Source: an alpha proteobacterium SCGC AAA536-G10
GTDB lineage: Bacteria > Pseudomonadota > Alphaproteobacteria > Puniceispirillales > Marisalimonadaceae
DNA: 64,000 nt
Reading direction: 5' to 3'
Assembly: GCA_000384615.1 (NCBI GenBank)
Contig: ARQU01000007.1
Location: forward strand, 1-64,000
Below the pieces are notes generated by a model. The model was given only the letters and a program-made list of their open reading frames with translations, searched no databases and was not told the origin of the DNA. Below are positions 16,957-25,781 of this stretch, piece by piece; within the stretch, counting starts at the first letter, position 1; the number at the start of each line of letters is the position of its first letter. A program made the position numbers and the translations under genes.

Positions 16957-17226
16957 ATGGCACATAAAAAAGCAGGTGGAAGTTCTAGAAATGGTAGAGA
17001 TTCTGCTGGTAGAAGACTAGGGGTTAAAAAATTTGGTAGTGAGGCTGTTGTTCCTGGTAATATTATAATAAGGCAAAGAGGTACAAAGTTTCATCCAGGA
17101 TTAAATGTTGGTATGGGCAAAGATCATACGATATTTTCTTTGATAGATGGGCATGTAAAATTTAAAGAGCATAAAGGTAAAAAGATGTTCGTATCAGTTG
17201 AGCCTGTCAAACAAGCTGCTGAATAA
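16957..17226 (+). CDS. rpmA: Ribosomal protein bL27
   Basis: 89-residue L27, whose N terminus reaches the peptidyl-transferase centre. It begins directly with [24 protein letters not shown], that is, without the extra N-terminal peptide removed by a protease in Firmicutes. [19 protein letters not shown] is the other conserved block. A good AAAGGA ribosome site precedes it. A terminator follows 21 bases after the stop. Confidence 0.97.
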   Translation: MAHKKAGGSSRNGRDSAGRRLGVKKFGSEAVVPGNIIIRQRGTKFHPGLNVGMGKDHTIFSLIDGHVKFKEHKGKKMFVSVEPVKQAAE

Positions 17227-17247
17227 TTTATATTTTATTTTTTTTTC

Positions 17248-17278
17248 AGGAATAGCTTGAAAAGCTATTCCTTTTTTA
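17248..17278 (+). terminator. Rho-independent terminator of rplU-rpmA
   Basis: AGGAATAGCTT (17248-17258) pairs with AAGCTATTCCT (17262-17272), an 11-bp stem with a 3-base loop followed by TTTTT. It separates the ribosomal operon from obgE. Confidence 0.88.
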
Positions 17279-17325
17279 TTTTTAAAAACCTTCCCATCTA
17301 TAATACTATATATTAGGGTTTTATG

Positions 17326-18369
17326 ATGAAATTTTTAGACCAAGCTAAGATATATATAGCTAGTGGACATGGTGGATCTGGGTCAATCTCTTTTAGAAGA
17401 GAAGCACATGTTCCTTTTGGTGGTCCAGATGGTGGTAATGGTGGACGAGGTGGAGACGTAATAGCCTTATGTTCAGATGGATTAAATACTCTGATTGACT
17501 TTCGCTATCAGCAACACTTTAAAGCAAGGCCTGGAGAAGGTGGTAAGGGAAGAGATCGGAGCGGGATTAGCGGTAAAGACGTAATTCTTAGATTACCATT
17601 GGGAACACAGATTTTAGACGAAACAAATAATTTTATTATAGCTGACATGACCAAAATTGGGCAAAAAGTAATTCTTGCTAGGGGTGGAGAAGGTGGCAAA
17701 GGTAATGCTTTTTTTAAAACTTCTACTAATCAATCCCCAAGAAAATCACAACCAGGTGGAGAATTAGAAGAAAAATGGATTTGGCTTAGATTAAAGTTAA
17801 TTGCAGATATAGGTTTGATAGGTCTACCAAATGCTGGTAAAAGTACATTACTCTCTAGAGTTACTGCAGCAAAACCTAAAATAGCTGATTATCCTTTTAC
17901 TACCTTGCACCCAAACCTTGGCGTTGTACACCAAGATAACAAGGAGTTTGTAATTGCCGATATACCTGGGCTTATTGAAGGAGCGCACGAAGGTTCAGGT
18001 TTAGGCCATAGATTTTTAGGACATGTAGAACGTTGTAAAGGGTTACTTCATCTAATAGATGTAACAAGTGAAAACATTAAGCGTGATTACTTAACAATAA
18101 TTAGAGAACTTGAAGCTTACGATATTAGTCTATCTGAGAAAAAACAGATTATAGTTCTAACAAAATGTGATTCTGTTAATGAACAAAAATTAAACTTCGC
18201 CAAGGAACAACTAAAAAAATTAAATGTCCAAAAGGTTTTTGGTATCTCATCTGTTTCAGGAGAAAATATAACAAAACTGGTAAGACAACTTCAGGATCTT
18301 ATAACTTCAATGAACAAAATAGAGGATGATGAAGATGGGTTAGAAAAAGTCTCATCTTGGTCCCCATAA
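17326..18369 (+). CDS. obgE: GTPase ObgE/CgtA
   Basis: Essential ribosome-associated GTPase acting in 50S assembly and stress response. The glycine-rich Obg fold spans residues 1-158 (MKFLDQAKIYIASGHGGSGS, GGPDGGNGGRGGDV), followed by the G domain: G1 GLPNAGKST, G2/switch DYPFTTLHPN, G3 DIPGLIEGA, G4 TKCD, G5 SSVSG. The C-terminal extension is short and acidic (KIEDDEDGLEKVS). Two ATGs are adjacent; the second, at 17326, matches the family N terminus, the ORF track uses the first at 17323. It heads the obgE-proB-proA-nadD-rsfS-rlmH-gpmI run. Confidence 0.96.
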   Translation: MKFLDQAKIYIASGHGGSGSISFRREAHVPFGGPDGGNGGRGGDVIALCSDGLNTLIDFRYQQHFKARPGEGGKGRDRSGISGKDVILRLPLGTQILDETNNFIIADMTKIGQKVILARGGEGGKGNAFFKTSTNQSPRKSQPGGELEEKWIWLRLKLIADIGLIGLPNAGKSTLLSRVTAAKPKIADYPFTTLHPNLGVVHQDNKEFVIADIPGLIEGAHEGSGLGHRFLGHVERCKGLLHLIDVTSENIKRDYLTIIRELEAYDISLSEKKQIIVLTKCDSVNEQKLNFAKEQLKKLNVQKVFGISSVSGENITKLVRQLQDLITSMNKIEDDEDGLEKVSSWSP

Positions 18370-18383
18370 AGAAGATTAAAAAT

Positions 18384-19511
18384 ATGAATAAAAATGATTT
18401 AATTCAAAATTCCAAAAGAGTTGTAATAAAGATAGGCTCGGCACTTTTAATTGACAAGGAAAATGGCAATCTAAATAATAAGTGGTTAAACTCTCTTGCC
18501 CTTGATATCAACAACCTTCTTAAACTAGAAAAAGAAATTATAATTGTATCTTCAGGCTCTATTGCACTTGGTAAAAAACAGTTGAAATTAAGAGATAATT
18601 TATCTCTTGATGAAAAACAAGCTGCAGCTGCCACAGGTCAAATAAGCCTTGCTTACGCTTGGAAAGACATTATGGGGAAGTATGGGTTAAATATTGCTCA
18701 AATTTTATTGGCTCCTGACGATACTGAAACTAGACGAAAACACTTAAACGCAAGAGCTACTCTACTAAAACTTCTCGAGCTTAATGTAATACCTGTAATT
18801 AATGAAAATGATACAGTTTCTACTGAAGAGATAAGATTTGGAGATAATGATAGACTAGCAGCAAGAGTAGCACAAATGTGTAGCGCAGATCTTCTTATTT
18901 TACTTTCTGATATTAATGGTCTTTATTCTTCTGACCCAAATATTAATAAAAATTCAGTTTTTATTGATGAAATTACAGAAATTACTAAAGAAATTGAATT
19001 TATGGCTGGGCCTACTCACACTAGCTTTTCTTCAGGGGGTATGGTTACAAAAGTAGAAGCTGCTAAAATTGCAACTAAAGCTGGATGTAATATGATTATT
19101 TGTGATGGGCGCCCTATAAGTCCATTGTTAAAGTTAAATCAGCAAGAAGCTAAGTTTAGTTGGTTTAAAGCTAACGAAAAACCTCTAAATTCAAGAAAAC
19201 AATGGATATCTGGAGCTCTTCAAGTAAAAGGAAAAATTACTATAGATCAAGGCGCATCAGAAGCCATTAAAAAAGGTTTTTCTATTTTATCAGCAGGCAT
19301 TATTAAAACTGAAGGTAATTATGAAAAAGGCGACTTAATTCAAATAATTGATGAAAATGAAACCTTTGTTGGAAAAGGTTTAATTCACTTTAATAATTCT
19401 GAGGTTGAATTAATTAAAGGTTCTAAGAGTAATAATATTGAAACTATATTAGGTTACAGAGGTAAAGATGAAGTCGTTCATAGAGATGATCTGGTATTTG
19501 AAAAAAAATAA
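18384..19511 (+). CDS. proB: Glutamate 5-kinase
   Basis: First enzyme of proline synthesis, phosphorylating glutamate to gamma-glutamyl phosphate. Amino-acid-kinase domain: RVVIKIGSALLID, IVSSGSIALGKKQL, NENDTVSTEEIRFGDNDRLAARVA, then a C-terminal PUA domain from about residue 280 (KGKITIDQGASEAIKKGFSIL). Start placed at ATG 18384 (MNKNDLIQ), 14 bases after obgE; the ORF track's upstream GTG at 18357 would overlap obgE and adds residues without family match. Upstream of proA, the next enzyme, by 9 bases. Confidence 0.95.
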   Translation: MNKNDLIQNSKRVVIKIGSALLIDKENGNLNNKWLNSLALDINNLLKLEKEIIIVSSGSIALGKKQLKLRDNLSLDEKQAAAATGQISLAYAWKDIMGKYGLNIAQILLAPDDTETRRKHLNARATLLKLLELNVIPVINENDTVSTEEIRFGDNDRLAARVAQMCSADLLILLSDINGLYSSDPNINKNSVFIDEITEITKEIEFMAGPTHTSFSSGGMVTKVEAAKIATKAGCNMIICDGRPISPLLKLNQQEAKFSWFKANEKPLNSRKQWISGALQVKGKITIDQGASEAIKKGFSILSAGIIKTEGNYEKGDLIQIIDENETFVGKGLIHFNNSEVELIKGSKSNNIETILGYRGKDEVVHRDDLVFEKK

Positions 19512-19520
19512 GAGTTAAAT

Positions 19521-20783
19521 ATGAATAATAACATTTTTGAATATGTAAAAGTTATTAACCAAAAGTCTAAAAAAGCTTTTGATAATATTTCAAGAAGTAG
19601 TTCTAAAGATCGAAATTTGGCTATTTTAAATACCTCTTTAATTATAAAACAAAAAAAAGAAGAAATTCTACAGGCAAATAAGATTGATATAGGAAATGCA
19701 AAGCAAAAAAATCTTACTGATGCATTTGTAGATAGATTATTTCTAAACGATAAAAGAATGAACGATATAATTAATGGCTTAAAAAAAATTGCTGAAATGG
19801 ATGATCCTATTGGAATTGAATTGTCAAGGTGGAAACAACCAAATGGTCTTGATATTTCAAGGATTTCAGTTCCACTTGGTATAATTGGTATTATATATGA
19901 ATCGAGACCAAATGTAACTATTGATGCAGGAAGTCTATGTATAAAATCTGGTAACACAGTGATACTTAGAGGAGGCTCAGATTCAATCAACTCTTCAAAA
20001 ATCTTAACTTCATGTCTCCAAGAGGGATTAATAAGTGCTAACTTACCTGCTGACGCGGTTCAAATGATAGATAATACAGATAGAGAAGCTGTTACAGCAA
20101 TGCTCAGATCTACAGGTCAAATTGATGTTATTATTCCTCGAGGTGGTAAATCTCTTGTTAATAAGGTTCAACAAGAGGCTAAAGTTCCTGTCTTTGCTCA
20201 TCTAGAAGGTATTTGTCATTTGTACATTGATAAGGACGCAGACATAGAAAAAGCAATTAAGATTGTAATTAATTCAAAAATGAGAAGAACCGGTATTTGC
20301 GGGGCTTTAGAAACATTACTTATTGATAAAGAAATTAGCAATAAAGTAGTACCTATTTTAGTTAAAAAATTAATGGAATCTGGTTGTCATATTAAGGGAG
20401 ACTATGAAACAAAAGCTATAGCCGATGAGATTGAATTAGCATCAGAAATTGATTGGGAAACAGAGTATCTAGAAGCAATTTTATCTATTAAAATAGTTAA
20501 TGGAGTATCAGGAGCCATTAATCACATCAATAATTATTCTTCAAATCATACAGAATCAATTATTACAGAAAATAAAATTACTGCTGAAAGTTTTTTATCT
20601 GCAGTAGATAGTGCGATTGTAATGCATAATGCTTCAACTCAATTTGCCGATGGTGGAGAATTTGGCATGGGAGCTGAAATAGGAATTTCAACTGGTAGAA
20701 TACATGCTAGAGGACCTGTAGGCGCTTCTCAATTAACTAGCTTTAAATATATTGTAAGAGGAAAAGATCAAATTCGTGATTGA
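19521..20783 (+). CDS. proA: Glutamate-5-semialdehyde dehydrogenase (gamma-glutamyl phosphate reductase)
   Basis: 420-residue second enzyme of proline synthesis, NADPH-dependent reduction of gamma-glutamyl phosphate, probably in complex with ProB. Family blocks seen: RISVPLGIIGIIYESRPNVTIDAGSLCIKSGN, ILRGGSDS, DVIIPRGGKSL, the catalytic cysteine in RRTGICGALET, and EFGMGAEIGISTGRIHARGPVG. Normal length. It overlaps nadD by 8 bases. Confidence 0.96.
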   Translation: MNNNIFEYVKVINQKSKKAFDNISRSSSKDRNLAILNTSLIIKQKKEEILQANKIDIGNAKQKNLTDAFVDRLFLNDKRMNDIINGLKKIAEMDDPIGIELSRWKQPNGLDISRISVPLGIIGIIYESRPNVTIDAGSLCIKSGNTVILRGGSDSINSSKILTSCLQEGLISANLPADAVQMIDNTDREAVTAMLRSTGQIDVIIPRGGKSLVNKVQQEAKVPVFAHLEGICHLYIDKDADIEKAIKIVINSKMRRTGICGALETLLIDKEISNKVVPILVKKLMESGCHIKGDYETKAIADEIELASEIDWETEYLEAILSIKIVNGVSGAINHINNYSSNHTESIITENKITAESFLSAVDSAIVMHNASTQFADGGEFGMGAEIGISTGRIHARGPVGASQLTSFKYIVRGKDQIRD

Positions 20784-21429
20784 AAATGTAAAAGTTAGTT
20801 TCAAAAATAATATACCTAAGTGCTTTTCTTATAAAAGAAGAAAGAAAGTTGGAATTTTAGGCGGATCCTTTAATCCAGCTCATGAGGGTCATATACATAT
20901 TAGTAATACTGCAAGAGTAGCTCTTGGCATTGATGAAGTTTGGTGGCTAGTTGCGCCTCAAAATAGATTGAAATCTAGGATAGAGATGGAGAGTTTTGAA
21001 AAAAGACTAAGTTATGCTAGGTTATTTACAAACAGATATTCCTATATAAAAGTTTTAGATATAGAGGAAAAAAATAAGCTCTATGCTTCTTATATGACAA
21101 TTAATTTTTTAAATATTAAATCCCAAAGAGTTAAATTTATCTGGTTAATGGGTAGTGATATTCTAGATAATTTTAATAAATGGCTTTATCCAACTTCAAT
21201 TGCAAAAAATATGTATGTTGCGGTAATCTCTCGACCTGATTTTTCTAGCTCTTTTCTAAATACTAGACAAACAACCAAGCTCGGTAAGAGAGTAAAAGCT
21301 ACAAAAAGTAAAACTATCTTTCTTAGAAAAAAACCAGTCTGGGTCTTTTTAAAAAACAAACTATTATCAATATCATCTTCTGAAATCAGAAAATCAAATA
21401 ATTTTAATAAAACGGAATTTCAAACATGA
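20776..21429 (+). CDS. nadD: Nicotinate-nucleotide adenylyltransferase
   Basis: 217-residue enzyme making deamido-NAD from nicotinate mononucleotide and ATP. KVGILGGSFNPAHEGHIHIS holds the nucleotidyltransferase (H/T)xGH motif, VWWLVAPQNRLKS follows, and SSSEIRKSNN near the end is the ISSTxIR-like motif. GTG start at 20776 overlaps proA; there is an N-terminal extension of about 25 residues before the core, common in alphaproteobacteria. Overlaps rsfS by four bases. Confidence 0.93.
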   Translation: MIENVKVSFKNNIPKCFSYKRRKKVGILGGSFNPAHEGHIHISNTARVALGIDEVWWLVAPQNRLKSRIEMESFEKRLSYARLFTNRYSYIKVLDIEEKNKLYASYMTINFLNIKSQRVKFIWLMGSDILDNFNKWLYPTSIAKNMYVAVISRPDFSSSFLNTRQTTKLGKRVKATKSKTIFLRKKPVWVFLKNKLLSISSSEIRKSNNFNKTEFQT

Positions 21430-21800
21430 AAAAAATGATACCCCTATCATCTAAACAATTACTAAAGTTTACATTAGAATCATTAGATAACGATAAGGGA
21501 ATAGACATTGTCAGCATTGATCTAATTGGAAGAAGTAGTATAGCTGATTACATGGTTGTGGTTAGTGGAAATACTGTTAGGCAAGTAACAGCGATGGCAA
21601 ATAATTTAATAAAAAAATATAAAGAAATGGGACTTCGTCTTCCATCTCCTGAAGGGATGTCTAATGGTGATTGGGTATTAATTGACGCTAAAGATGTACT
21701 TATTCATATTTTTCGTCCTGAAGTTAGAGATTTTTATAGTTTAGAAAAAATGTGGGTAAAAAAACAAGAAGAAATCTCACCAGATGCATTAGAAAAATAA
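21426..21800 (+). CDS. rsfS: Ribosomal silencing factor RsfS
   Basis: 124-residue protein that binds L14 and blocks subunit joining during nutrient stress. DIVSIDLIGRSSIADYMVVVSGNTVRQVTAMANNL and EGMSNGDWVLIDAKDVLIHIFRPEVRDFYSLEKMW are the family core. It sits between nadD and rlmH as in many alphaproteobacteria, with a 4-base overlap upstream and 2 bases downstream. Confidence 0.95.
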   Translation: MKKMIPLSSKQLLKFTLESLDNDKGIDIVSIDLIGRSSIADYMVVVSGNTVRQVTAMANNLIKKYKEMGLRLPSPEGMSNGDWVLIDAKDVLIHIFRPEVRDFYSLEKMWVKKQEEISPDALEK

Positions 21801-21802
21801 TA

Positions 21803-22252
21803 ATGCAATACATTATTTCAACTATTGGTAAAGCTAAAAATAGTGATGAAGATATAATTACACATAAATATCTTAAAAGAATTAAAAATGTTGAATTAAA
21901 ACAATTTGAAGTCAAAAATAACAGCCCAGAAAAAAAAAGAGATAAGGAAGCTTTAAAGTTAATTAATGCAACACCCAAAAATGGTAAATTAATATTATTA
22001 GACGAAAAAGGTGAAAATTTATCTAGTAATGATCTTGCTAAAATAATATTAAATTGGAGAAATAATAATATAACCAATATAAATTTTGCTATTGGAGGAG
22101 CTTTTGGGAATAGTGAAAAAATTAAAAAAACCGCTGATATAGTAATTGCTTTTGGCCAACTTACTTGGCCACATCAAATGGTGAAAATGATGATTGCAGA
22201 ACAAATATATAGAATAGAAACTATAATTCAAGGACACCCTTATCATAAATAA
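21803..22252 (+). CDS. rlmH: 23S rRNA pseudouridine-1915 N3-methyltransferase RlmH
   Basis: 149-residue SPOUT-fold methyltransferase acting on assembled 70S ribosomes. Start is ATG 21803 (MQYIISTIGKAK); the ORF track's 21752 start lies inside rsfS. Core motifs: LILLDEKGENLSS, FAIGGAFGNSEKI (SAM-binding knot) and the C-terminal TWPHQMVKMMIAEQIYR, with the terminal GHPYHK typical of the family. Confidence 0.95.
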   Translation: MQYIISTIGKAKNSDEDIITHKYLKRIKNVELKQFEVKNNSPEKKRDKEALKLINATPKNGKLILLDEKGENLSSNDLAKIILNWRNNNITNINFAIGGAFGNSEKIKKTADIVIAFGQLTWPHQMVKMMIAEQIYRIETIIQGHPYHK

Positions 22253-22275
22253 TTTTTTAAAAGTGAATTTAATTA

Positions 22276-23808
22276 ATGAATGATAATAAAAATAGACCTG
22301 TTGTATTATGTATAATGGATGGATGGGGAATTGATAAAGATTCTGATTTTAATGCTGTAACACTAGCTAAAACACCTAACTTGAATTATTTATCAAAAAA
22401 ATATCCATATTCTACCCTTGAAGCATCTGGAGAACATGTTGGACTACCTCCTGGGCAAGTTGGAAATTCAGAGGTTGGTCACATGAATTTAGGCTCTGGA
22501 AGAGTTGTTTTGCAGACACTTCCAAAGATTAACAAAGCTTTTGCTAATAATGAAATAAGCGACAATAAAAATTTTCAAAATTTTTTATCAAAACATAAAA
22601 AAAATAAAACCGTTCATCTTTTAGGTTTGTGCAGTGATGGTGGAGTTCACTCTCACTCAAATCATATTATTGCTATGTCCAAATTATTGCATGAAAATAA
22701 TATAAGAACTGTAATTCATATATTTTCAGATGGAAGAGATTCCTCCCCTAAACAATTAAATCAGCTAATTAAAAAATTTGAACCATCTCTACCCGATGAT
22801 ATTCAGATCGTTACCCTTATTGGAAGATATTACGCAATGGATAGAGACAATAGATGGGATAGAATAAAAAAGTCTTTTGATCTTATTGCGTATGCCAAAC
22901 ATAAAAGAAAAGTAGCTAATGTTTTAATCGGAATTAAAGAGGCTTATGAAAACAACGAAACAGATGAATTTATTTCACCTACACTAATTGCCGATTATAA
23001 AGGAATACAAGAAGGTGATAGTCTACTTATGATTAATTTTAGAGCTGACCGGGTAAGAGAACTGTTAACAGCATTTTTAGACCCAAATTTTAAAAAATTT
23101 AAAAAGGATGTCAAAACTCCCAAATTATTAAACTGTCTTGGAATGACAGAGTATTCAAAAGAAATTTCAAACTATATGAGCAGTATTTTTATAAAAGAAA
23201 AGATTGAAGATACACTTGGTGAAGTTATTGCAAAAGCAAATTTGAAACAACTTAGGTTAGCAGAAACAGAAAAATATCCTCATGTAACATATTTTTTTAA
23301 TGGTGGAAATGAGACTGTCAATAGAGGGGAAACAAGGATTATGATACCATCACCCAAAGTCTCTACTTATGATTTAAAGCCAGAAATGTCTGCAAAAGAA
23401 GTTGAAAATGAATTAACAAAAGTAATCCAAAAAAAAATCTATGATCTAATAATTATTAACTTTGCTAATCCTGATATGGTTGGTCATACCGGTGATTTGA
23501 AGGCAGCAATTAAAGCTGTTGAAACTGTAGATCATGCGGTAGGGAAAATAAAAAAAGCGTTAGATAAAACTAATGGTTTTATGCTGTTAACATCTGATCA
23601 TGGTAATTGCGAAGTAATGAAAAACTTAGAAACAAAATTACCTCACACCTCTCACACTTGTAATAAGGTCCCCTTAATACTTATCTGTAATAATAACCAT
23701 TTTAAATTAAAAAATGGGAAGCTGGCTGATATCGCTCCTACAATTTTAGATCTAATGTCCCTTCATACTCCAAAAACTATGAATGGCTCGTCTTTGTTAA
23801 TTAAATAA
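22276..23808 (+). CDS. gpmI: 2,3-bisphosphoglycerate-independent phosphoglycerate mutase
   Basis: 510-residue, manganese-dependent glycolytic/gluconeogenic mutase. Metal and nucleophile sites are visible: CIMDGWG near residue 12, the serine nucleophile in GNSEVGHMNLGSGR, HSHSNH, DGRDSSP, FRADRVREL, MVGHTGD and LTSDHGNCE, and SHTCNKVPLI near the end. Full length. In most alphaproteobacteria an EnvC-type gene follows gpmI; here a 93-base gap without a gene leads to ctpA. Confidence 0.96.
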   Translation: MNDNKNRPVVLCIMDGWGIDKDSDFNAVTLAKTPNLNYLSKKYPYSTLEASGEHVGLPPGQVGNSEVGHMNLGSGRVVLQTLPKINKAFANNEISDNKNFQNFLSKHKKNKTVHLLGLCSDGGVHSHSNHIIAMSKLLHENNIRTVIHIFSDGRDSSPKQLNQLIKKFEPSLPDDIQIVTLIGRYYAMDRDNRWDRIKKSFDLIAYAKHKRKVANVLIGIKEAYENNETDEFISPTLIADYKGIQEGDSLLMINFRADRVRELLTAFLDPNFKKFKKDVKTPKLLNCLGMTEYSKEISNYMSSIFIKEKIEDTLGEVIAKANLKQLRLAETEKYPHVTYFFNGGNETVNRGETRIMIPSPKVSTYDLKPEMSAKEVENELTKVIQKKIYDLIIINFANPDMVGHTGDLKAAIKAVETVDHAVGKIKKALDKTNGFMLLTSDHGNCEVMKNLETKLPHTSHTCNKVPLILICNNNHFKLKNGKLADIAPTILDLMSLHTPKTMNGSSLLIK

Positions 23809-23901
23809 ACACTTCTTAAATAAAATTTCTATAGTAGCTACTCTAAATATATTCTATATTGGATTTTAGGAAAATTCATTCAACACAAAGGTAAAGTAAA
23901 A

Positions 23902-25269
23902 ATGATTGCAAAAATCTCTTCTAGTAATAAGAATTTATTTTTACTATTGTTTTTATTTGTAAACTTGTTATTTCTTCCAATTAAATTGGCTGAAGCAGAA
24001 AATCGACATGAAACTTACAAGCAACTCAATCTTTTCGGTGATGTTTTTCAAAGAGTTCAAGAACAATATGTTGAAGAAGTTACTGACAAAAAACTTATTG
24101 AGTCTGCTATTTCAGGAATGTTGCAATCCCTTGACCCACACTCGTCATATTTAAGTCCTGAGTCTTATAAAGATATGCAAGTAAAAACCAAGGGTACTTT
24201 TGGTGGTTTAGGAATAGAAATTACTATGGAAGATGGTGTTGTTAAAGTAGTATCACCTATAGACGATACCCCTGCAGCAAACGCTGGAATGAAATCTGGT
24301 GATTTAATAATTGGTATTAATGGCGAATCAATTAGAGGCTTATCCATAAATGAAGCTGTATCACAACTTCGTGGACCAATTGGGAGCAAAGTTGTAATAA
24401 CAGTCGTACGTGATAAAAAAGACCCTTTTGAAATTGAAATAGTAAGAGACGTTATTAAAATTAGATCTGTTAGACATAACATTATTAAAAACATAGCATA
24501 TATCCGTTTAACTACTTTTTCAGACACAACTACTTCTGGCATGGAAAAGTCTGTAAATGAGATAAAAAAAGAAACTGGAGACAAATTTCAAGGTCTTATA
24601 CTGGACTTAAGAAATAATCCTGGAGGGCTTCTAAATCAATCTATATCAGTCACTGACTCTTTTCTTAATCAAGGCGAAATAGTATCCACACAAGGTAGAA
24701 AGGACGATGATACTTCAAGGATATTCGCTAAAAAGGGAGATATTATAGATGGTAAACCACTTATAGTTTTAATAAATAGTGGTTCTGCTTCTGCAAGTGA
24801 AATTGTAGCAGGAGCTCTTAAAGACCACTCAAGGGCTATAATAGTAGGAACAAGAAGTTTTGGTAAAGGATCGGTTCAATCTATAATACCACTCGCAGGA
24901 AATGGCGCTATGAGACTTACAACCGCAAGATATTATACGCCTAGTGGTATTTCCATTCAAGCTAAAGGTATTGAGCCCGATATTATTGTTGAAGCAGGAA
25001 TAACTGAATCAACAAACAAAAGTTTAGAAAACAGAAGAGAAGAAAATTTAAGAGGCGCATTAGATAAAAAAGAAAACTCCAATGAAAAGAAAAAAGAAAA
25101 TGTAACAGAATTAAGTCCTGTAGAAAAACTTCTTCAAGACAATCAGATTTCTAGAGCAGTTGATCTTATAAGAGGTATTAATCTTTTTAGTAACAATGTT
25201 AAAAACACTTCAACAGCTACAATAAATAAGAAATCAATTTTAAATAAAGTGAGTAATGCTAAAAATTGA
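23902..25269 (+). CDS. ctpA: C-terminal processing peptidase CtpA (S41)
   Basis: 455-residue periplasmic serine protease. Signal peptide NLFLLLFLFVNLLFLPIKLAEA at the N terminus; PDZ domain about residues 95-180 (GGLGIEITMEDG ... AGMKSGDLIIGINGESIRGL); S41 catalytic domain with the nucleophile region NSGSASASEIVAGAL and lysine in TRSFGKGSVQ. The last 70 residues are Lys/Asn-rich linker-like sequence followed by a helix. It probably trims envelope proteins or cell-wall hydrolases. Overlaps rppH by 4 bases. Confidence 0.95.
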   Translation: MIAKISSSNKNLFLLLFLFVNLLFLPIKLAEAENRHETYKQLNLFGDVFQRVQEQYVEEVTDKKLIESAISGMLQSLDPHSSYLSPESYKDMQVKTKGTFGGLGIEITMEDGVVKVVSPIDDTPAANAGMKSGDLIIGINGESIRGLSINEAVSQLRGPIGSKVVITVVRDKKDPFEIEIVRDVIKIRSVRHNIIKNIAYIRLTTFSDTTTSGMEKSVNEIKKETGDKFQGLILDLRNNPGGLLNQSISVTDSFLNQGEIVSTQGRKDDDTSRIFAKKGDIIDGKPLIVLINSGSASASEIVAGALKDHSRAIIVGTRSFGKGSVQSIIPLAGNGAMRLTTARYYTPSGISIQAKGIEPDIIVEAGITESTNKSLENRREENLRGALDKKENSNEKKKENVTELSPVEKLLQDNQISRAVDLIRGINLFSNNVKNTSTATINKKSILNKVSNAKN

Positions 25270-25781
25270 GCATAAATAAAAATAATATCCCATTATTAGA
25301 ACGACCTTATCGATCTTGTGTTGGGCTTATGGTTTTCAATAAAGACGGAAATATTTTTTGTGGTCAGCGTCTTGATAATAAAGCCGATGCATGGCAGTTG
25401 CCTCAGGGGGGAATAGATGAGGGTGAACTCCCAATAGAAGCCGGCTATAGAGAATTAAGAGAAGAAACTAGTATTAGCAATGTAGAATTTGTTAGTGAAT
25501 ATCCAGAATGGTTAAATTACGACATTCCTTTACCGTTAGCAGATAATTTATGGGAAGGTAAATATAGAGGTCAAACACAAAGATGGCTTTTGTTTTATTT
25601 TTCTGGAAAAGATGAAGAAATAGATATTAATACTAACCATCCAGAATTTAAAAATTGGCTTTGGCTTAATCCTAAACTTTTACCTGAGAAGGCTATTTCT
25701 TTTAAGAAAGATGTATATCAAAAAATTAATAAAATATTTATTCCAATGGTAAGTAATTTTATTTCTACAGGATTACAATGA
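25266..25781 (+). CDS. rppH: RNA pyrophosphohydrolase RppH
   Basis: 171-residue Nudix enzyme removing 5' pyrophosphate from mRNA, opening it to RNase E. Nudix box: QGGIDEGELPIEAGYRELREETSI (the last Gly of the consensus is Ser). Other RppH marks: YRSCVGLMVFN at the start, AWQLPQGG, YRGQTQRWLLFYF and WLNPKLLPEKAISFKKDVYQ. The TTG start at 25266 overlaps the ctpA stop; the reading frame fixes it there. Overlaps the amidase gene by 4 bases. Confidence 0.93.
   Translation: MSINKNNIPLLERPYRSCVGLMVFNKDGNIFCGQRLDNKADAWQLPQGGIDEGELPIEAGYRELREETSISNVEFVSEYPEWLNYDIPLPLADNLWEGKYRGQTQRWLLFYFSGKDEEIDINTNHPEFKNWLWLNPKLLPEKAISFKKDVYQKINKIFIPMVSNFISTGLQ

Noticed and set aside
19478-19990. 170-aa minus-strand ORF opposite proA
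   Set aside because: Long but antisense to a conserved enzyme, hydrophobic by reverse reading; no start signal.
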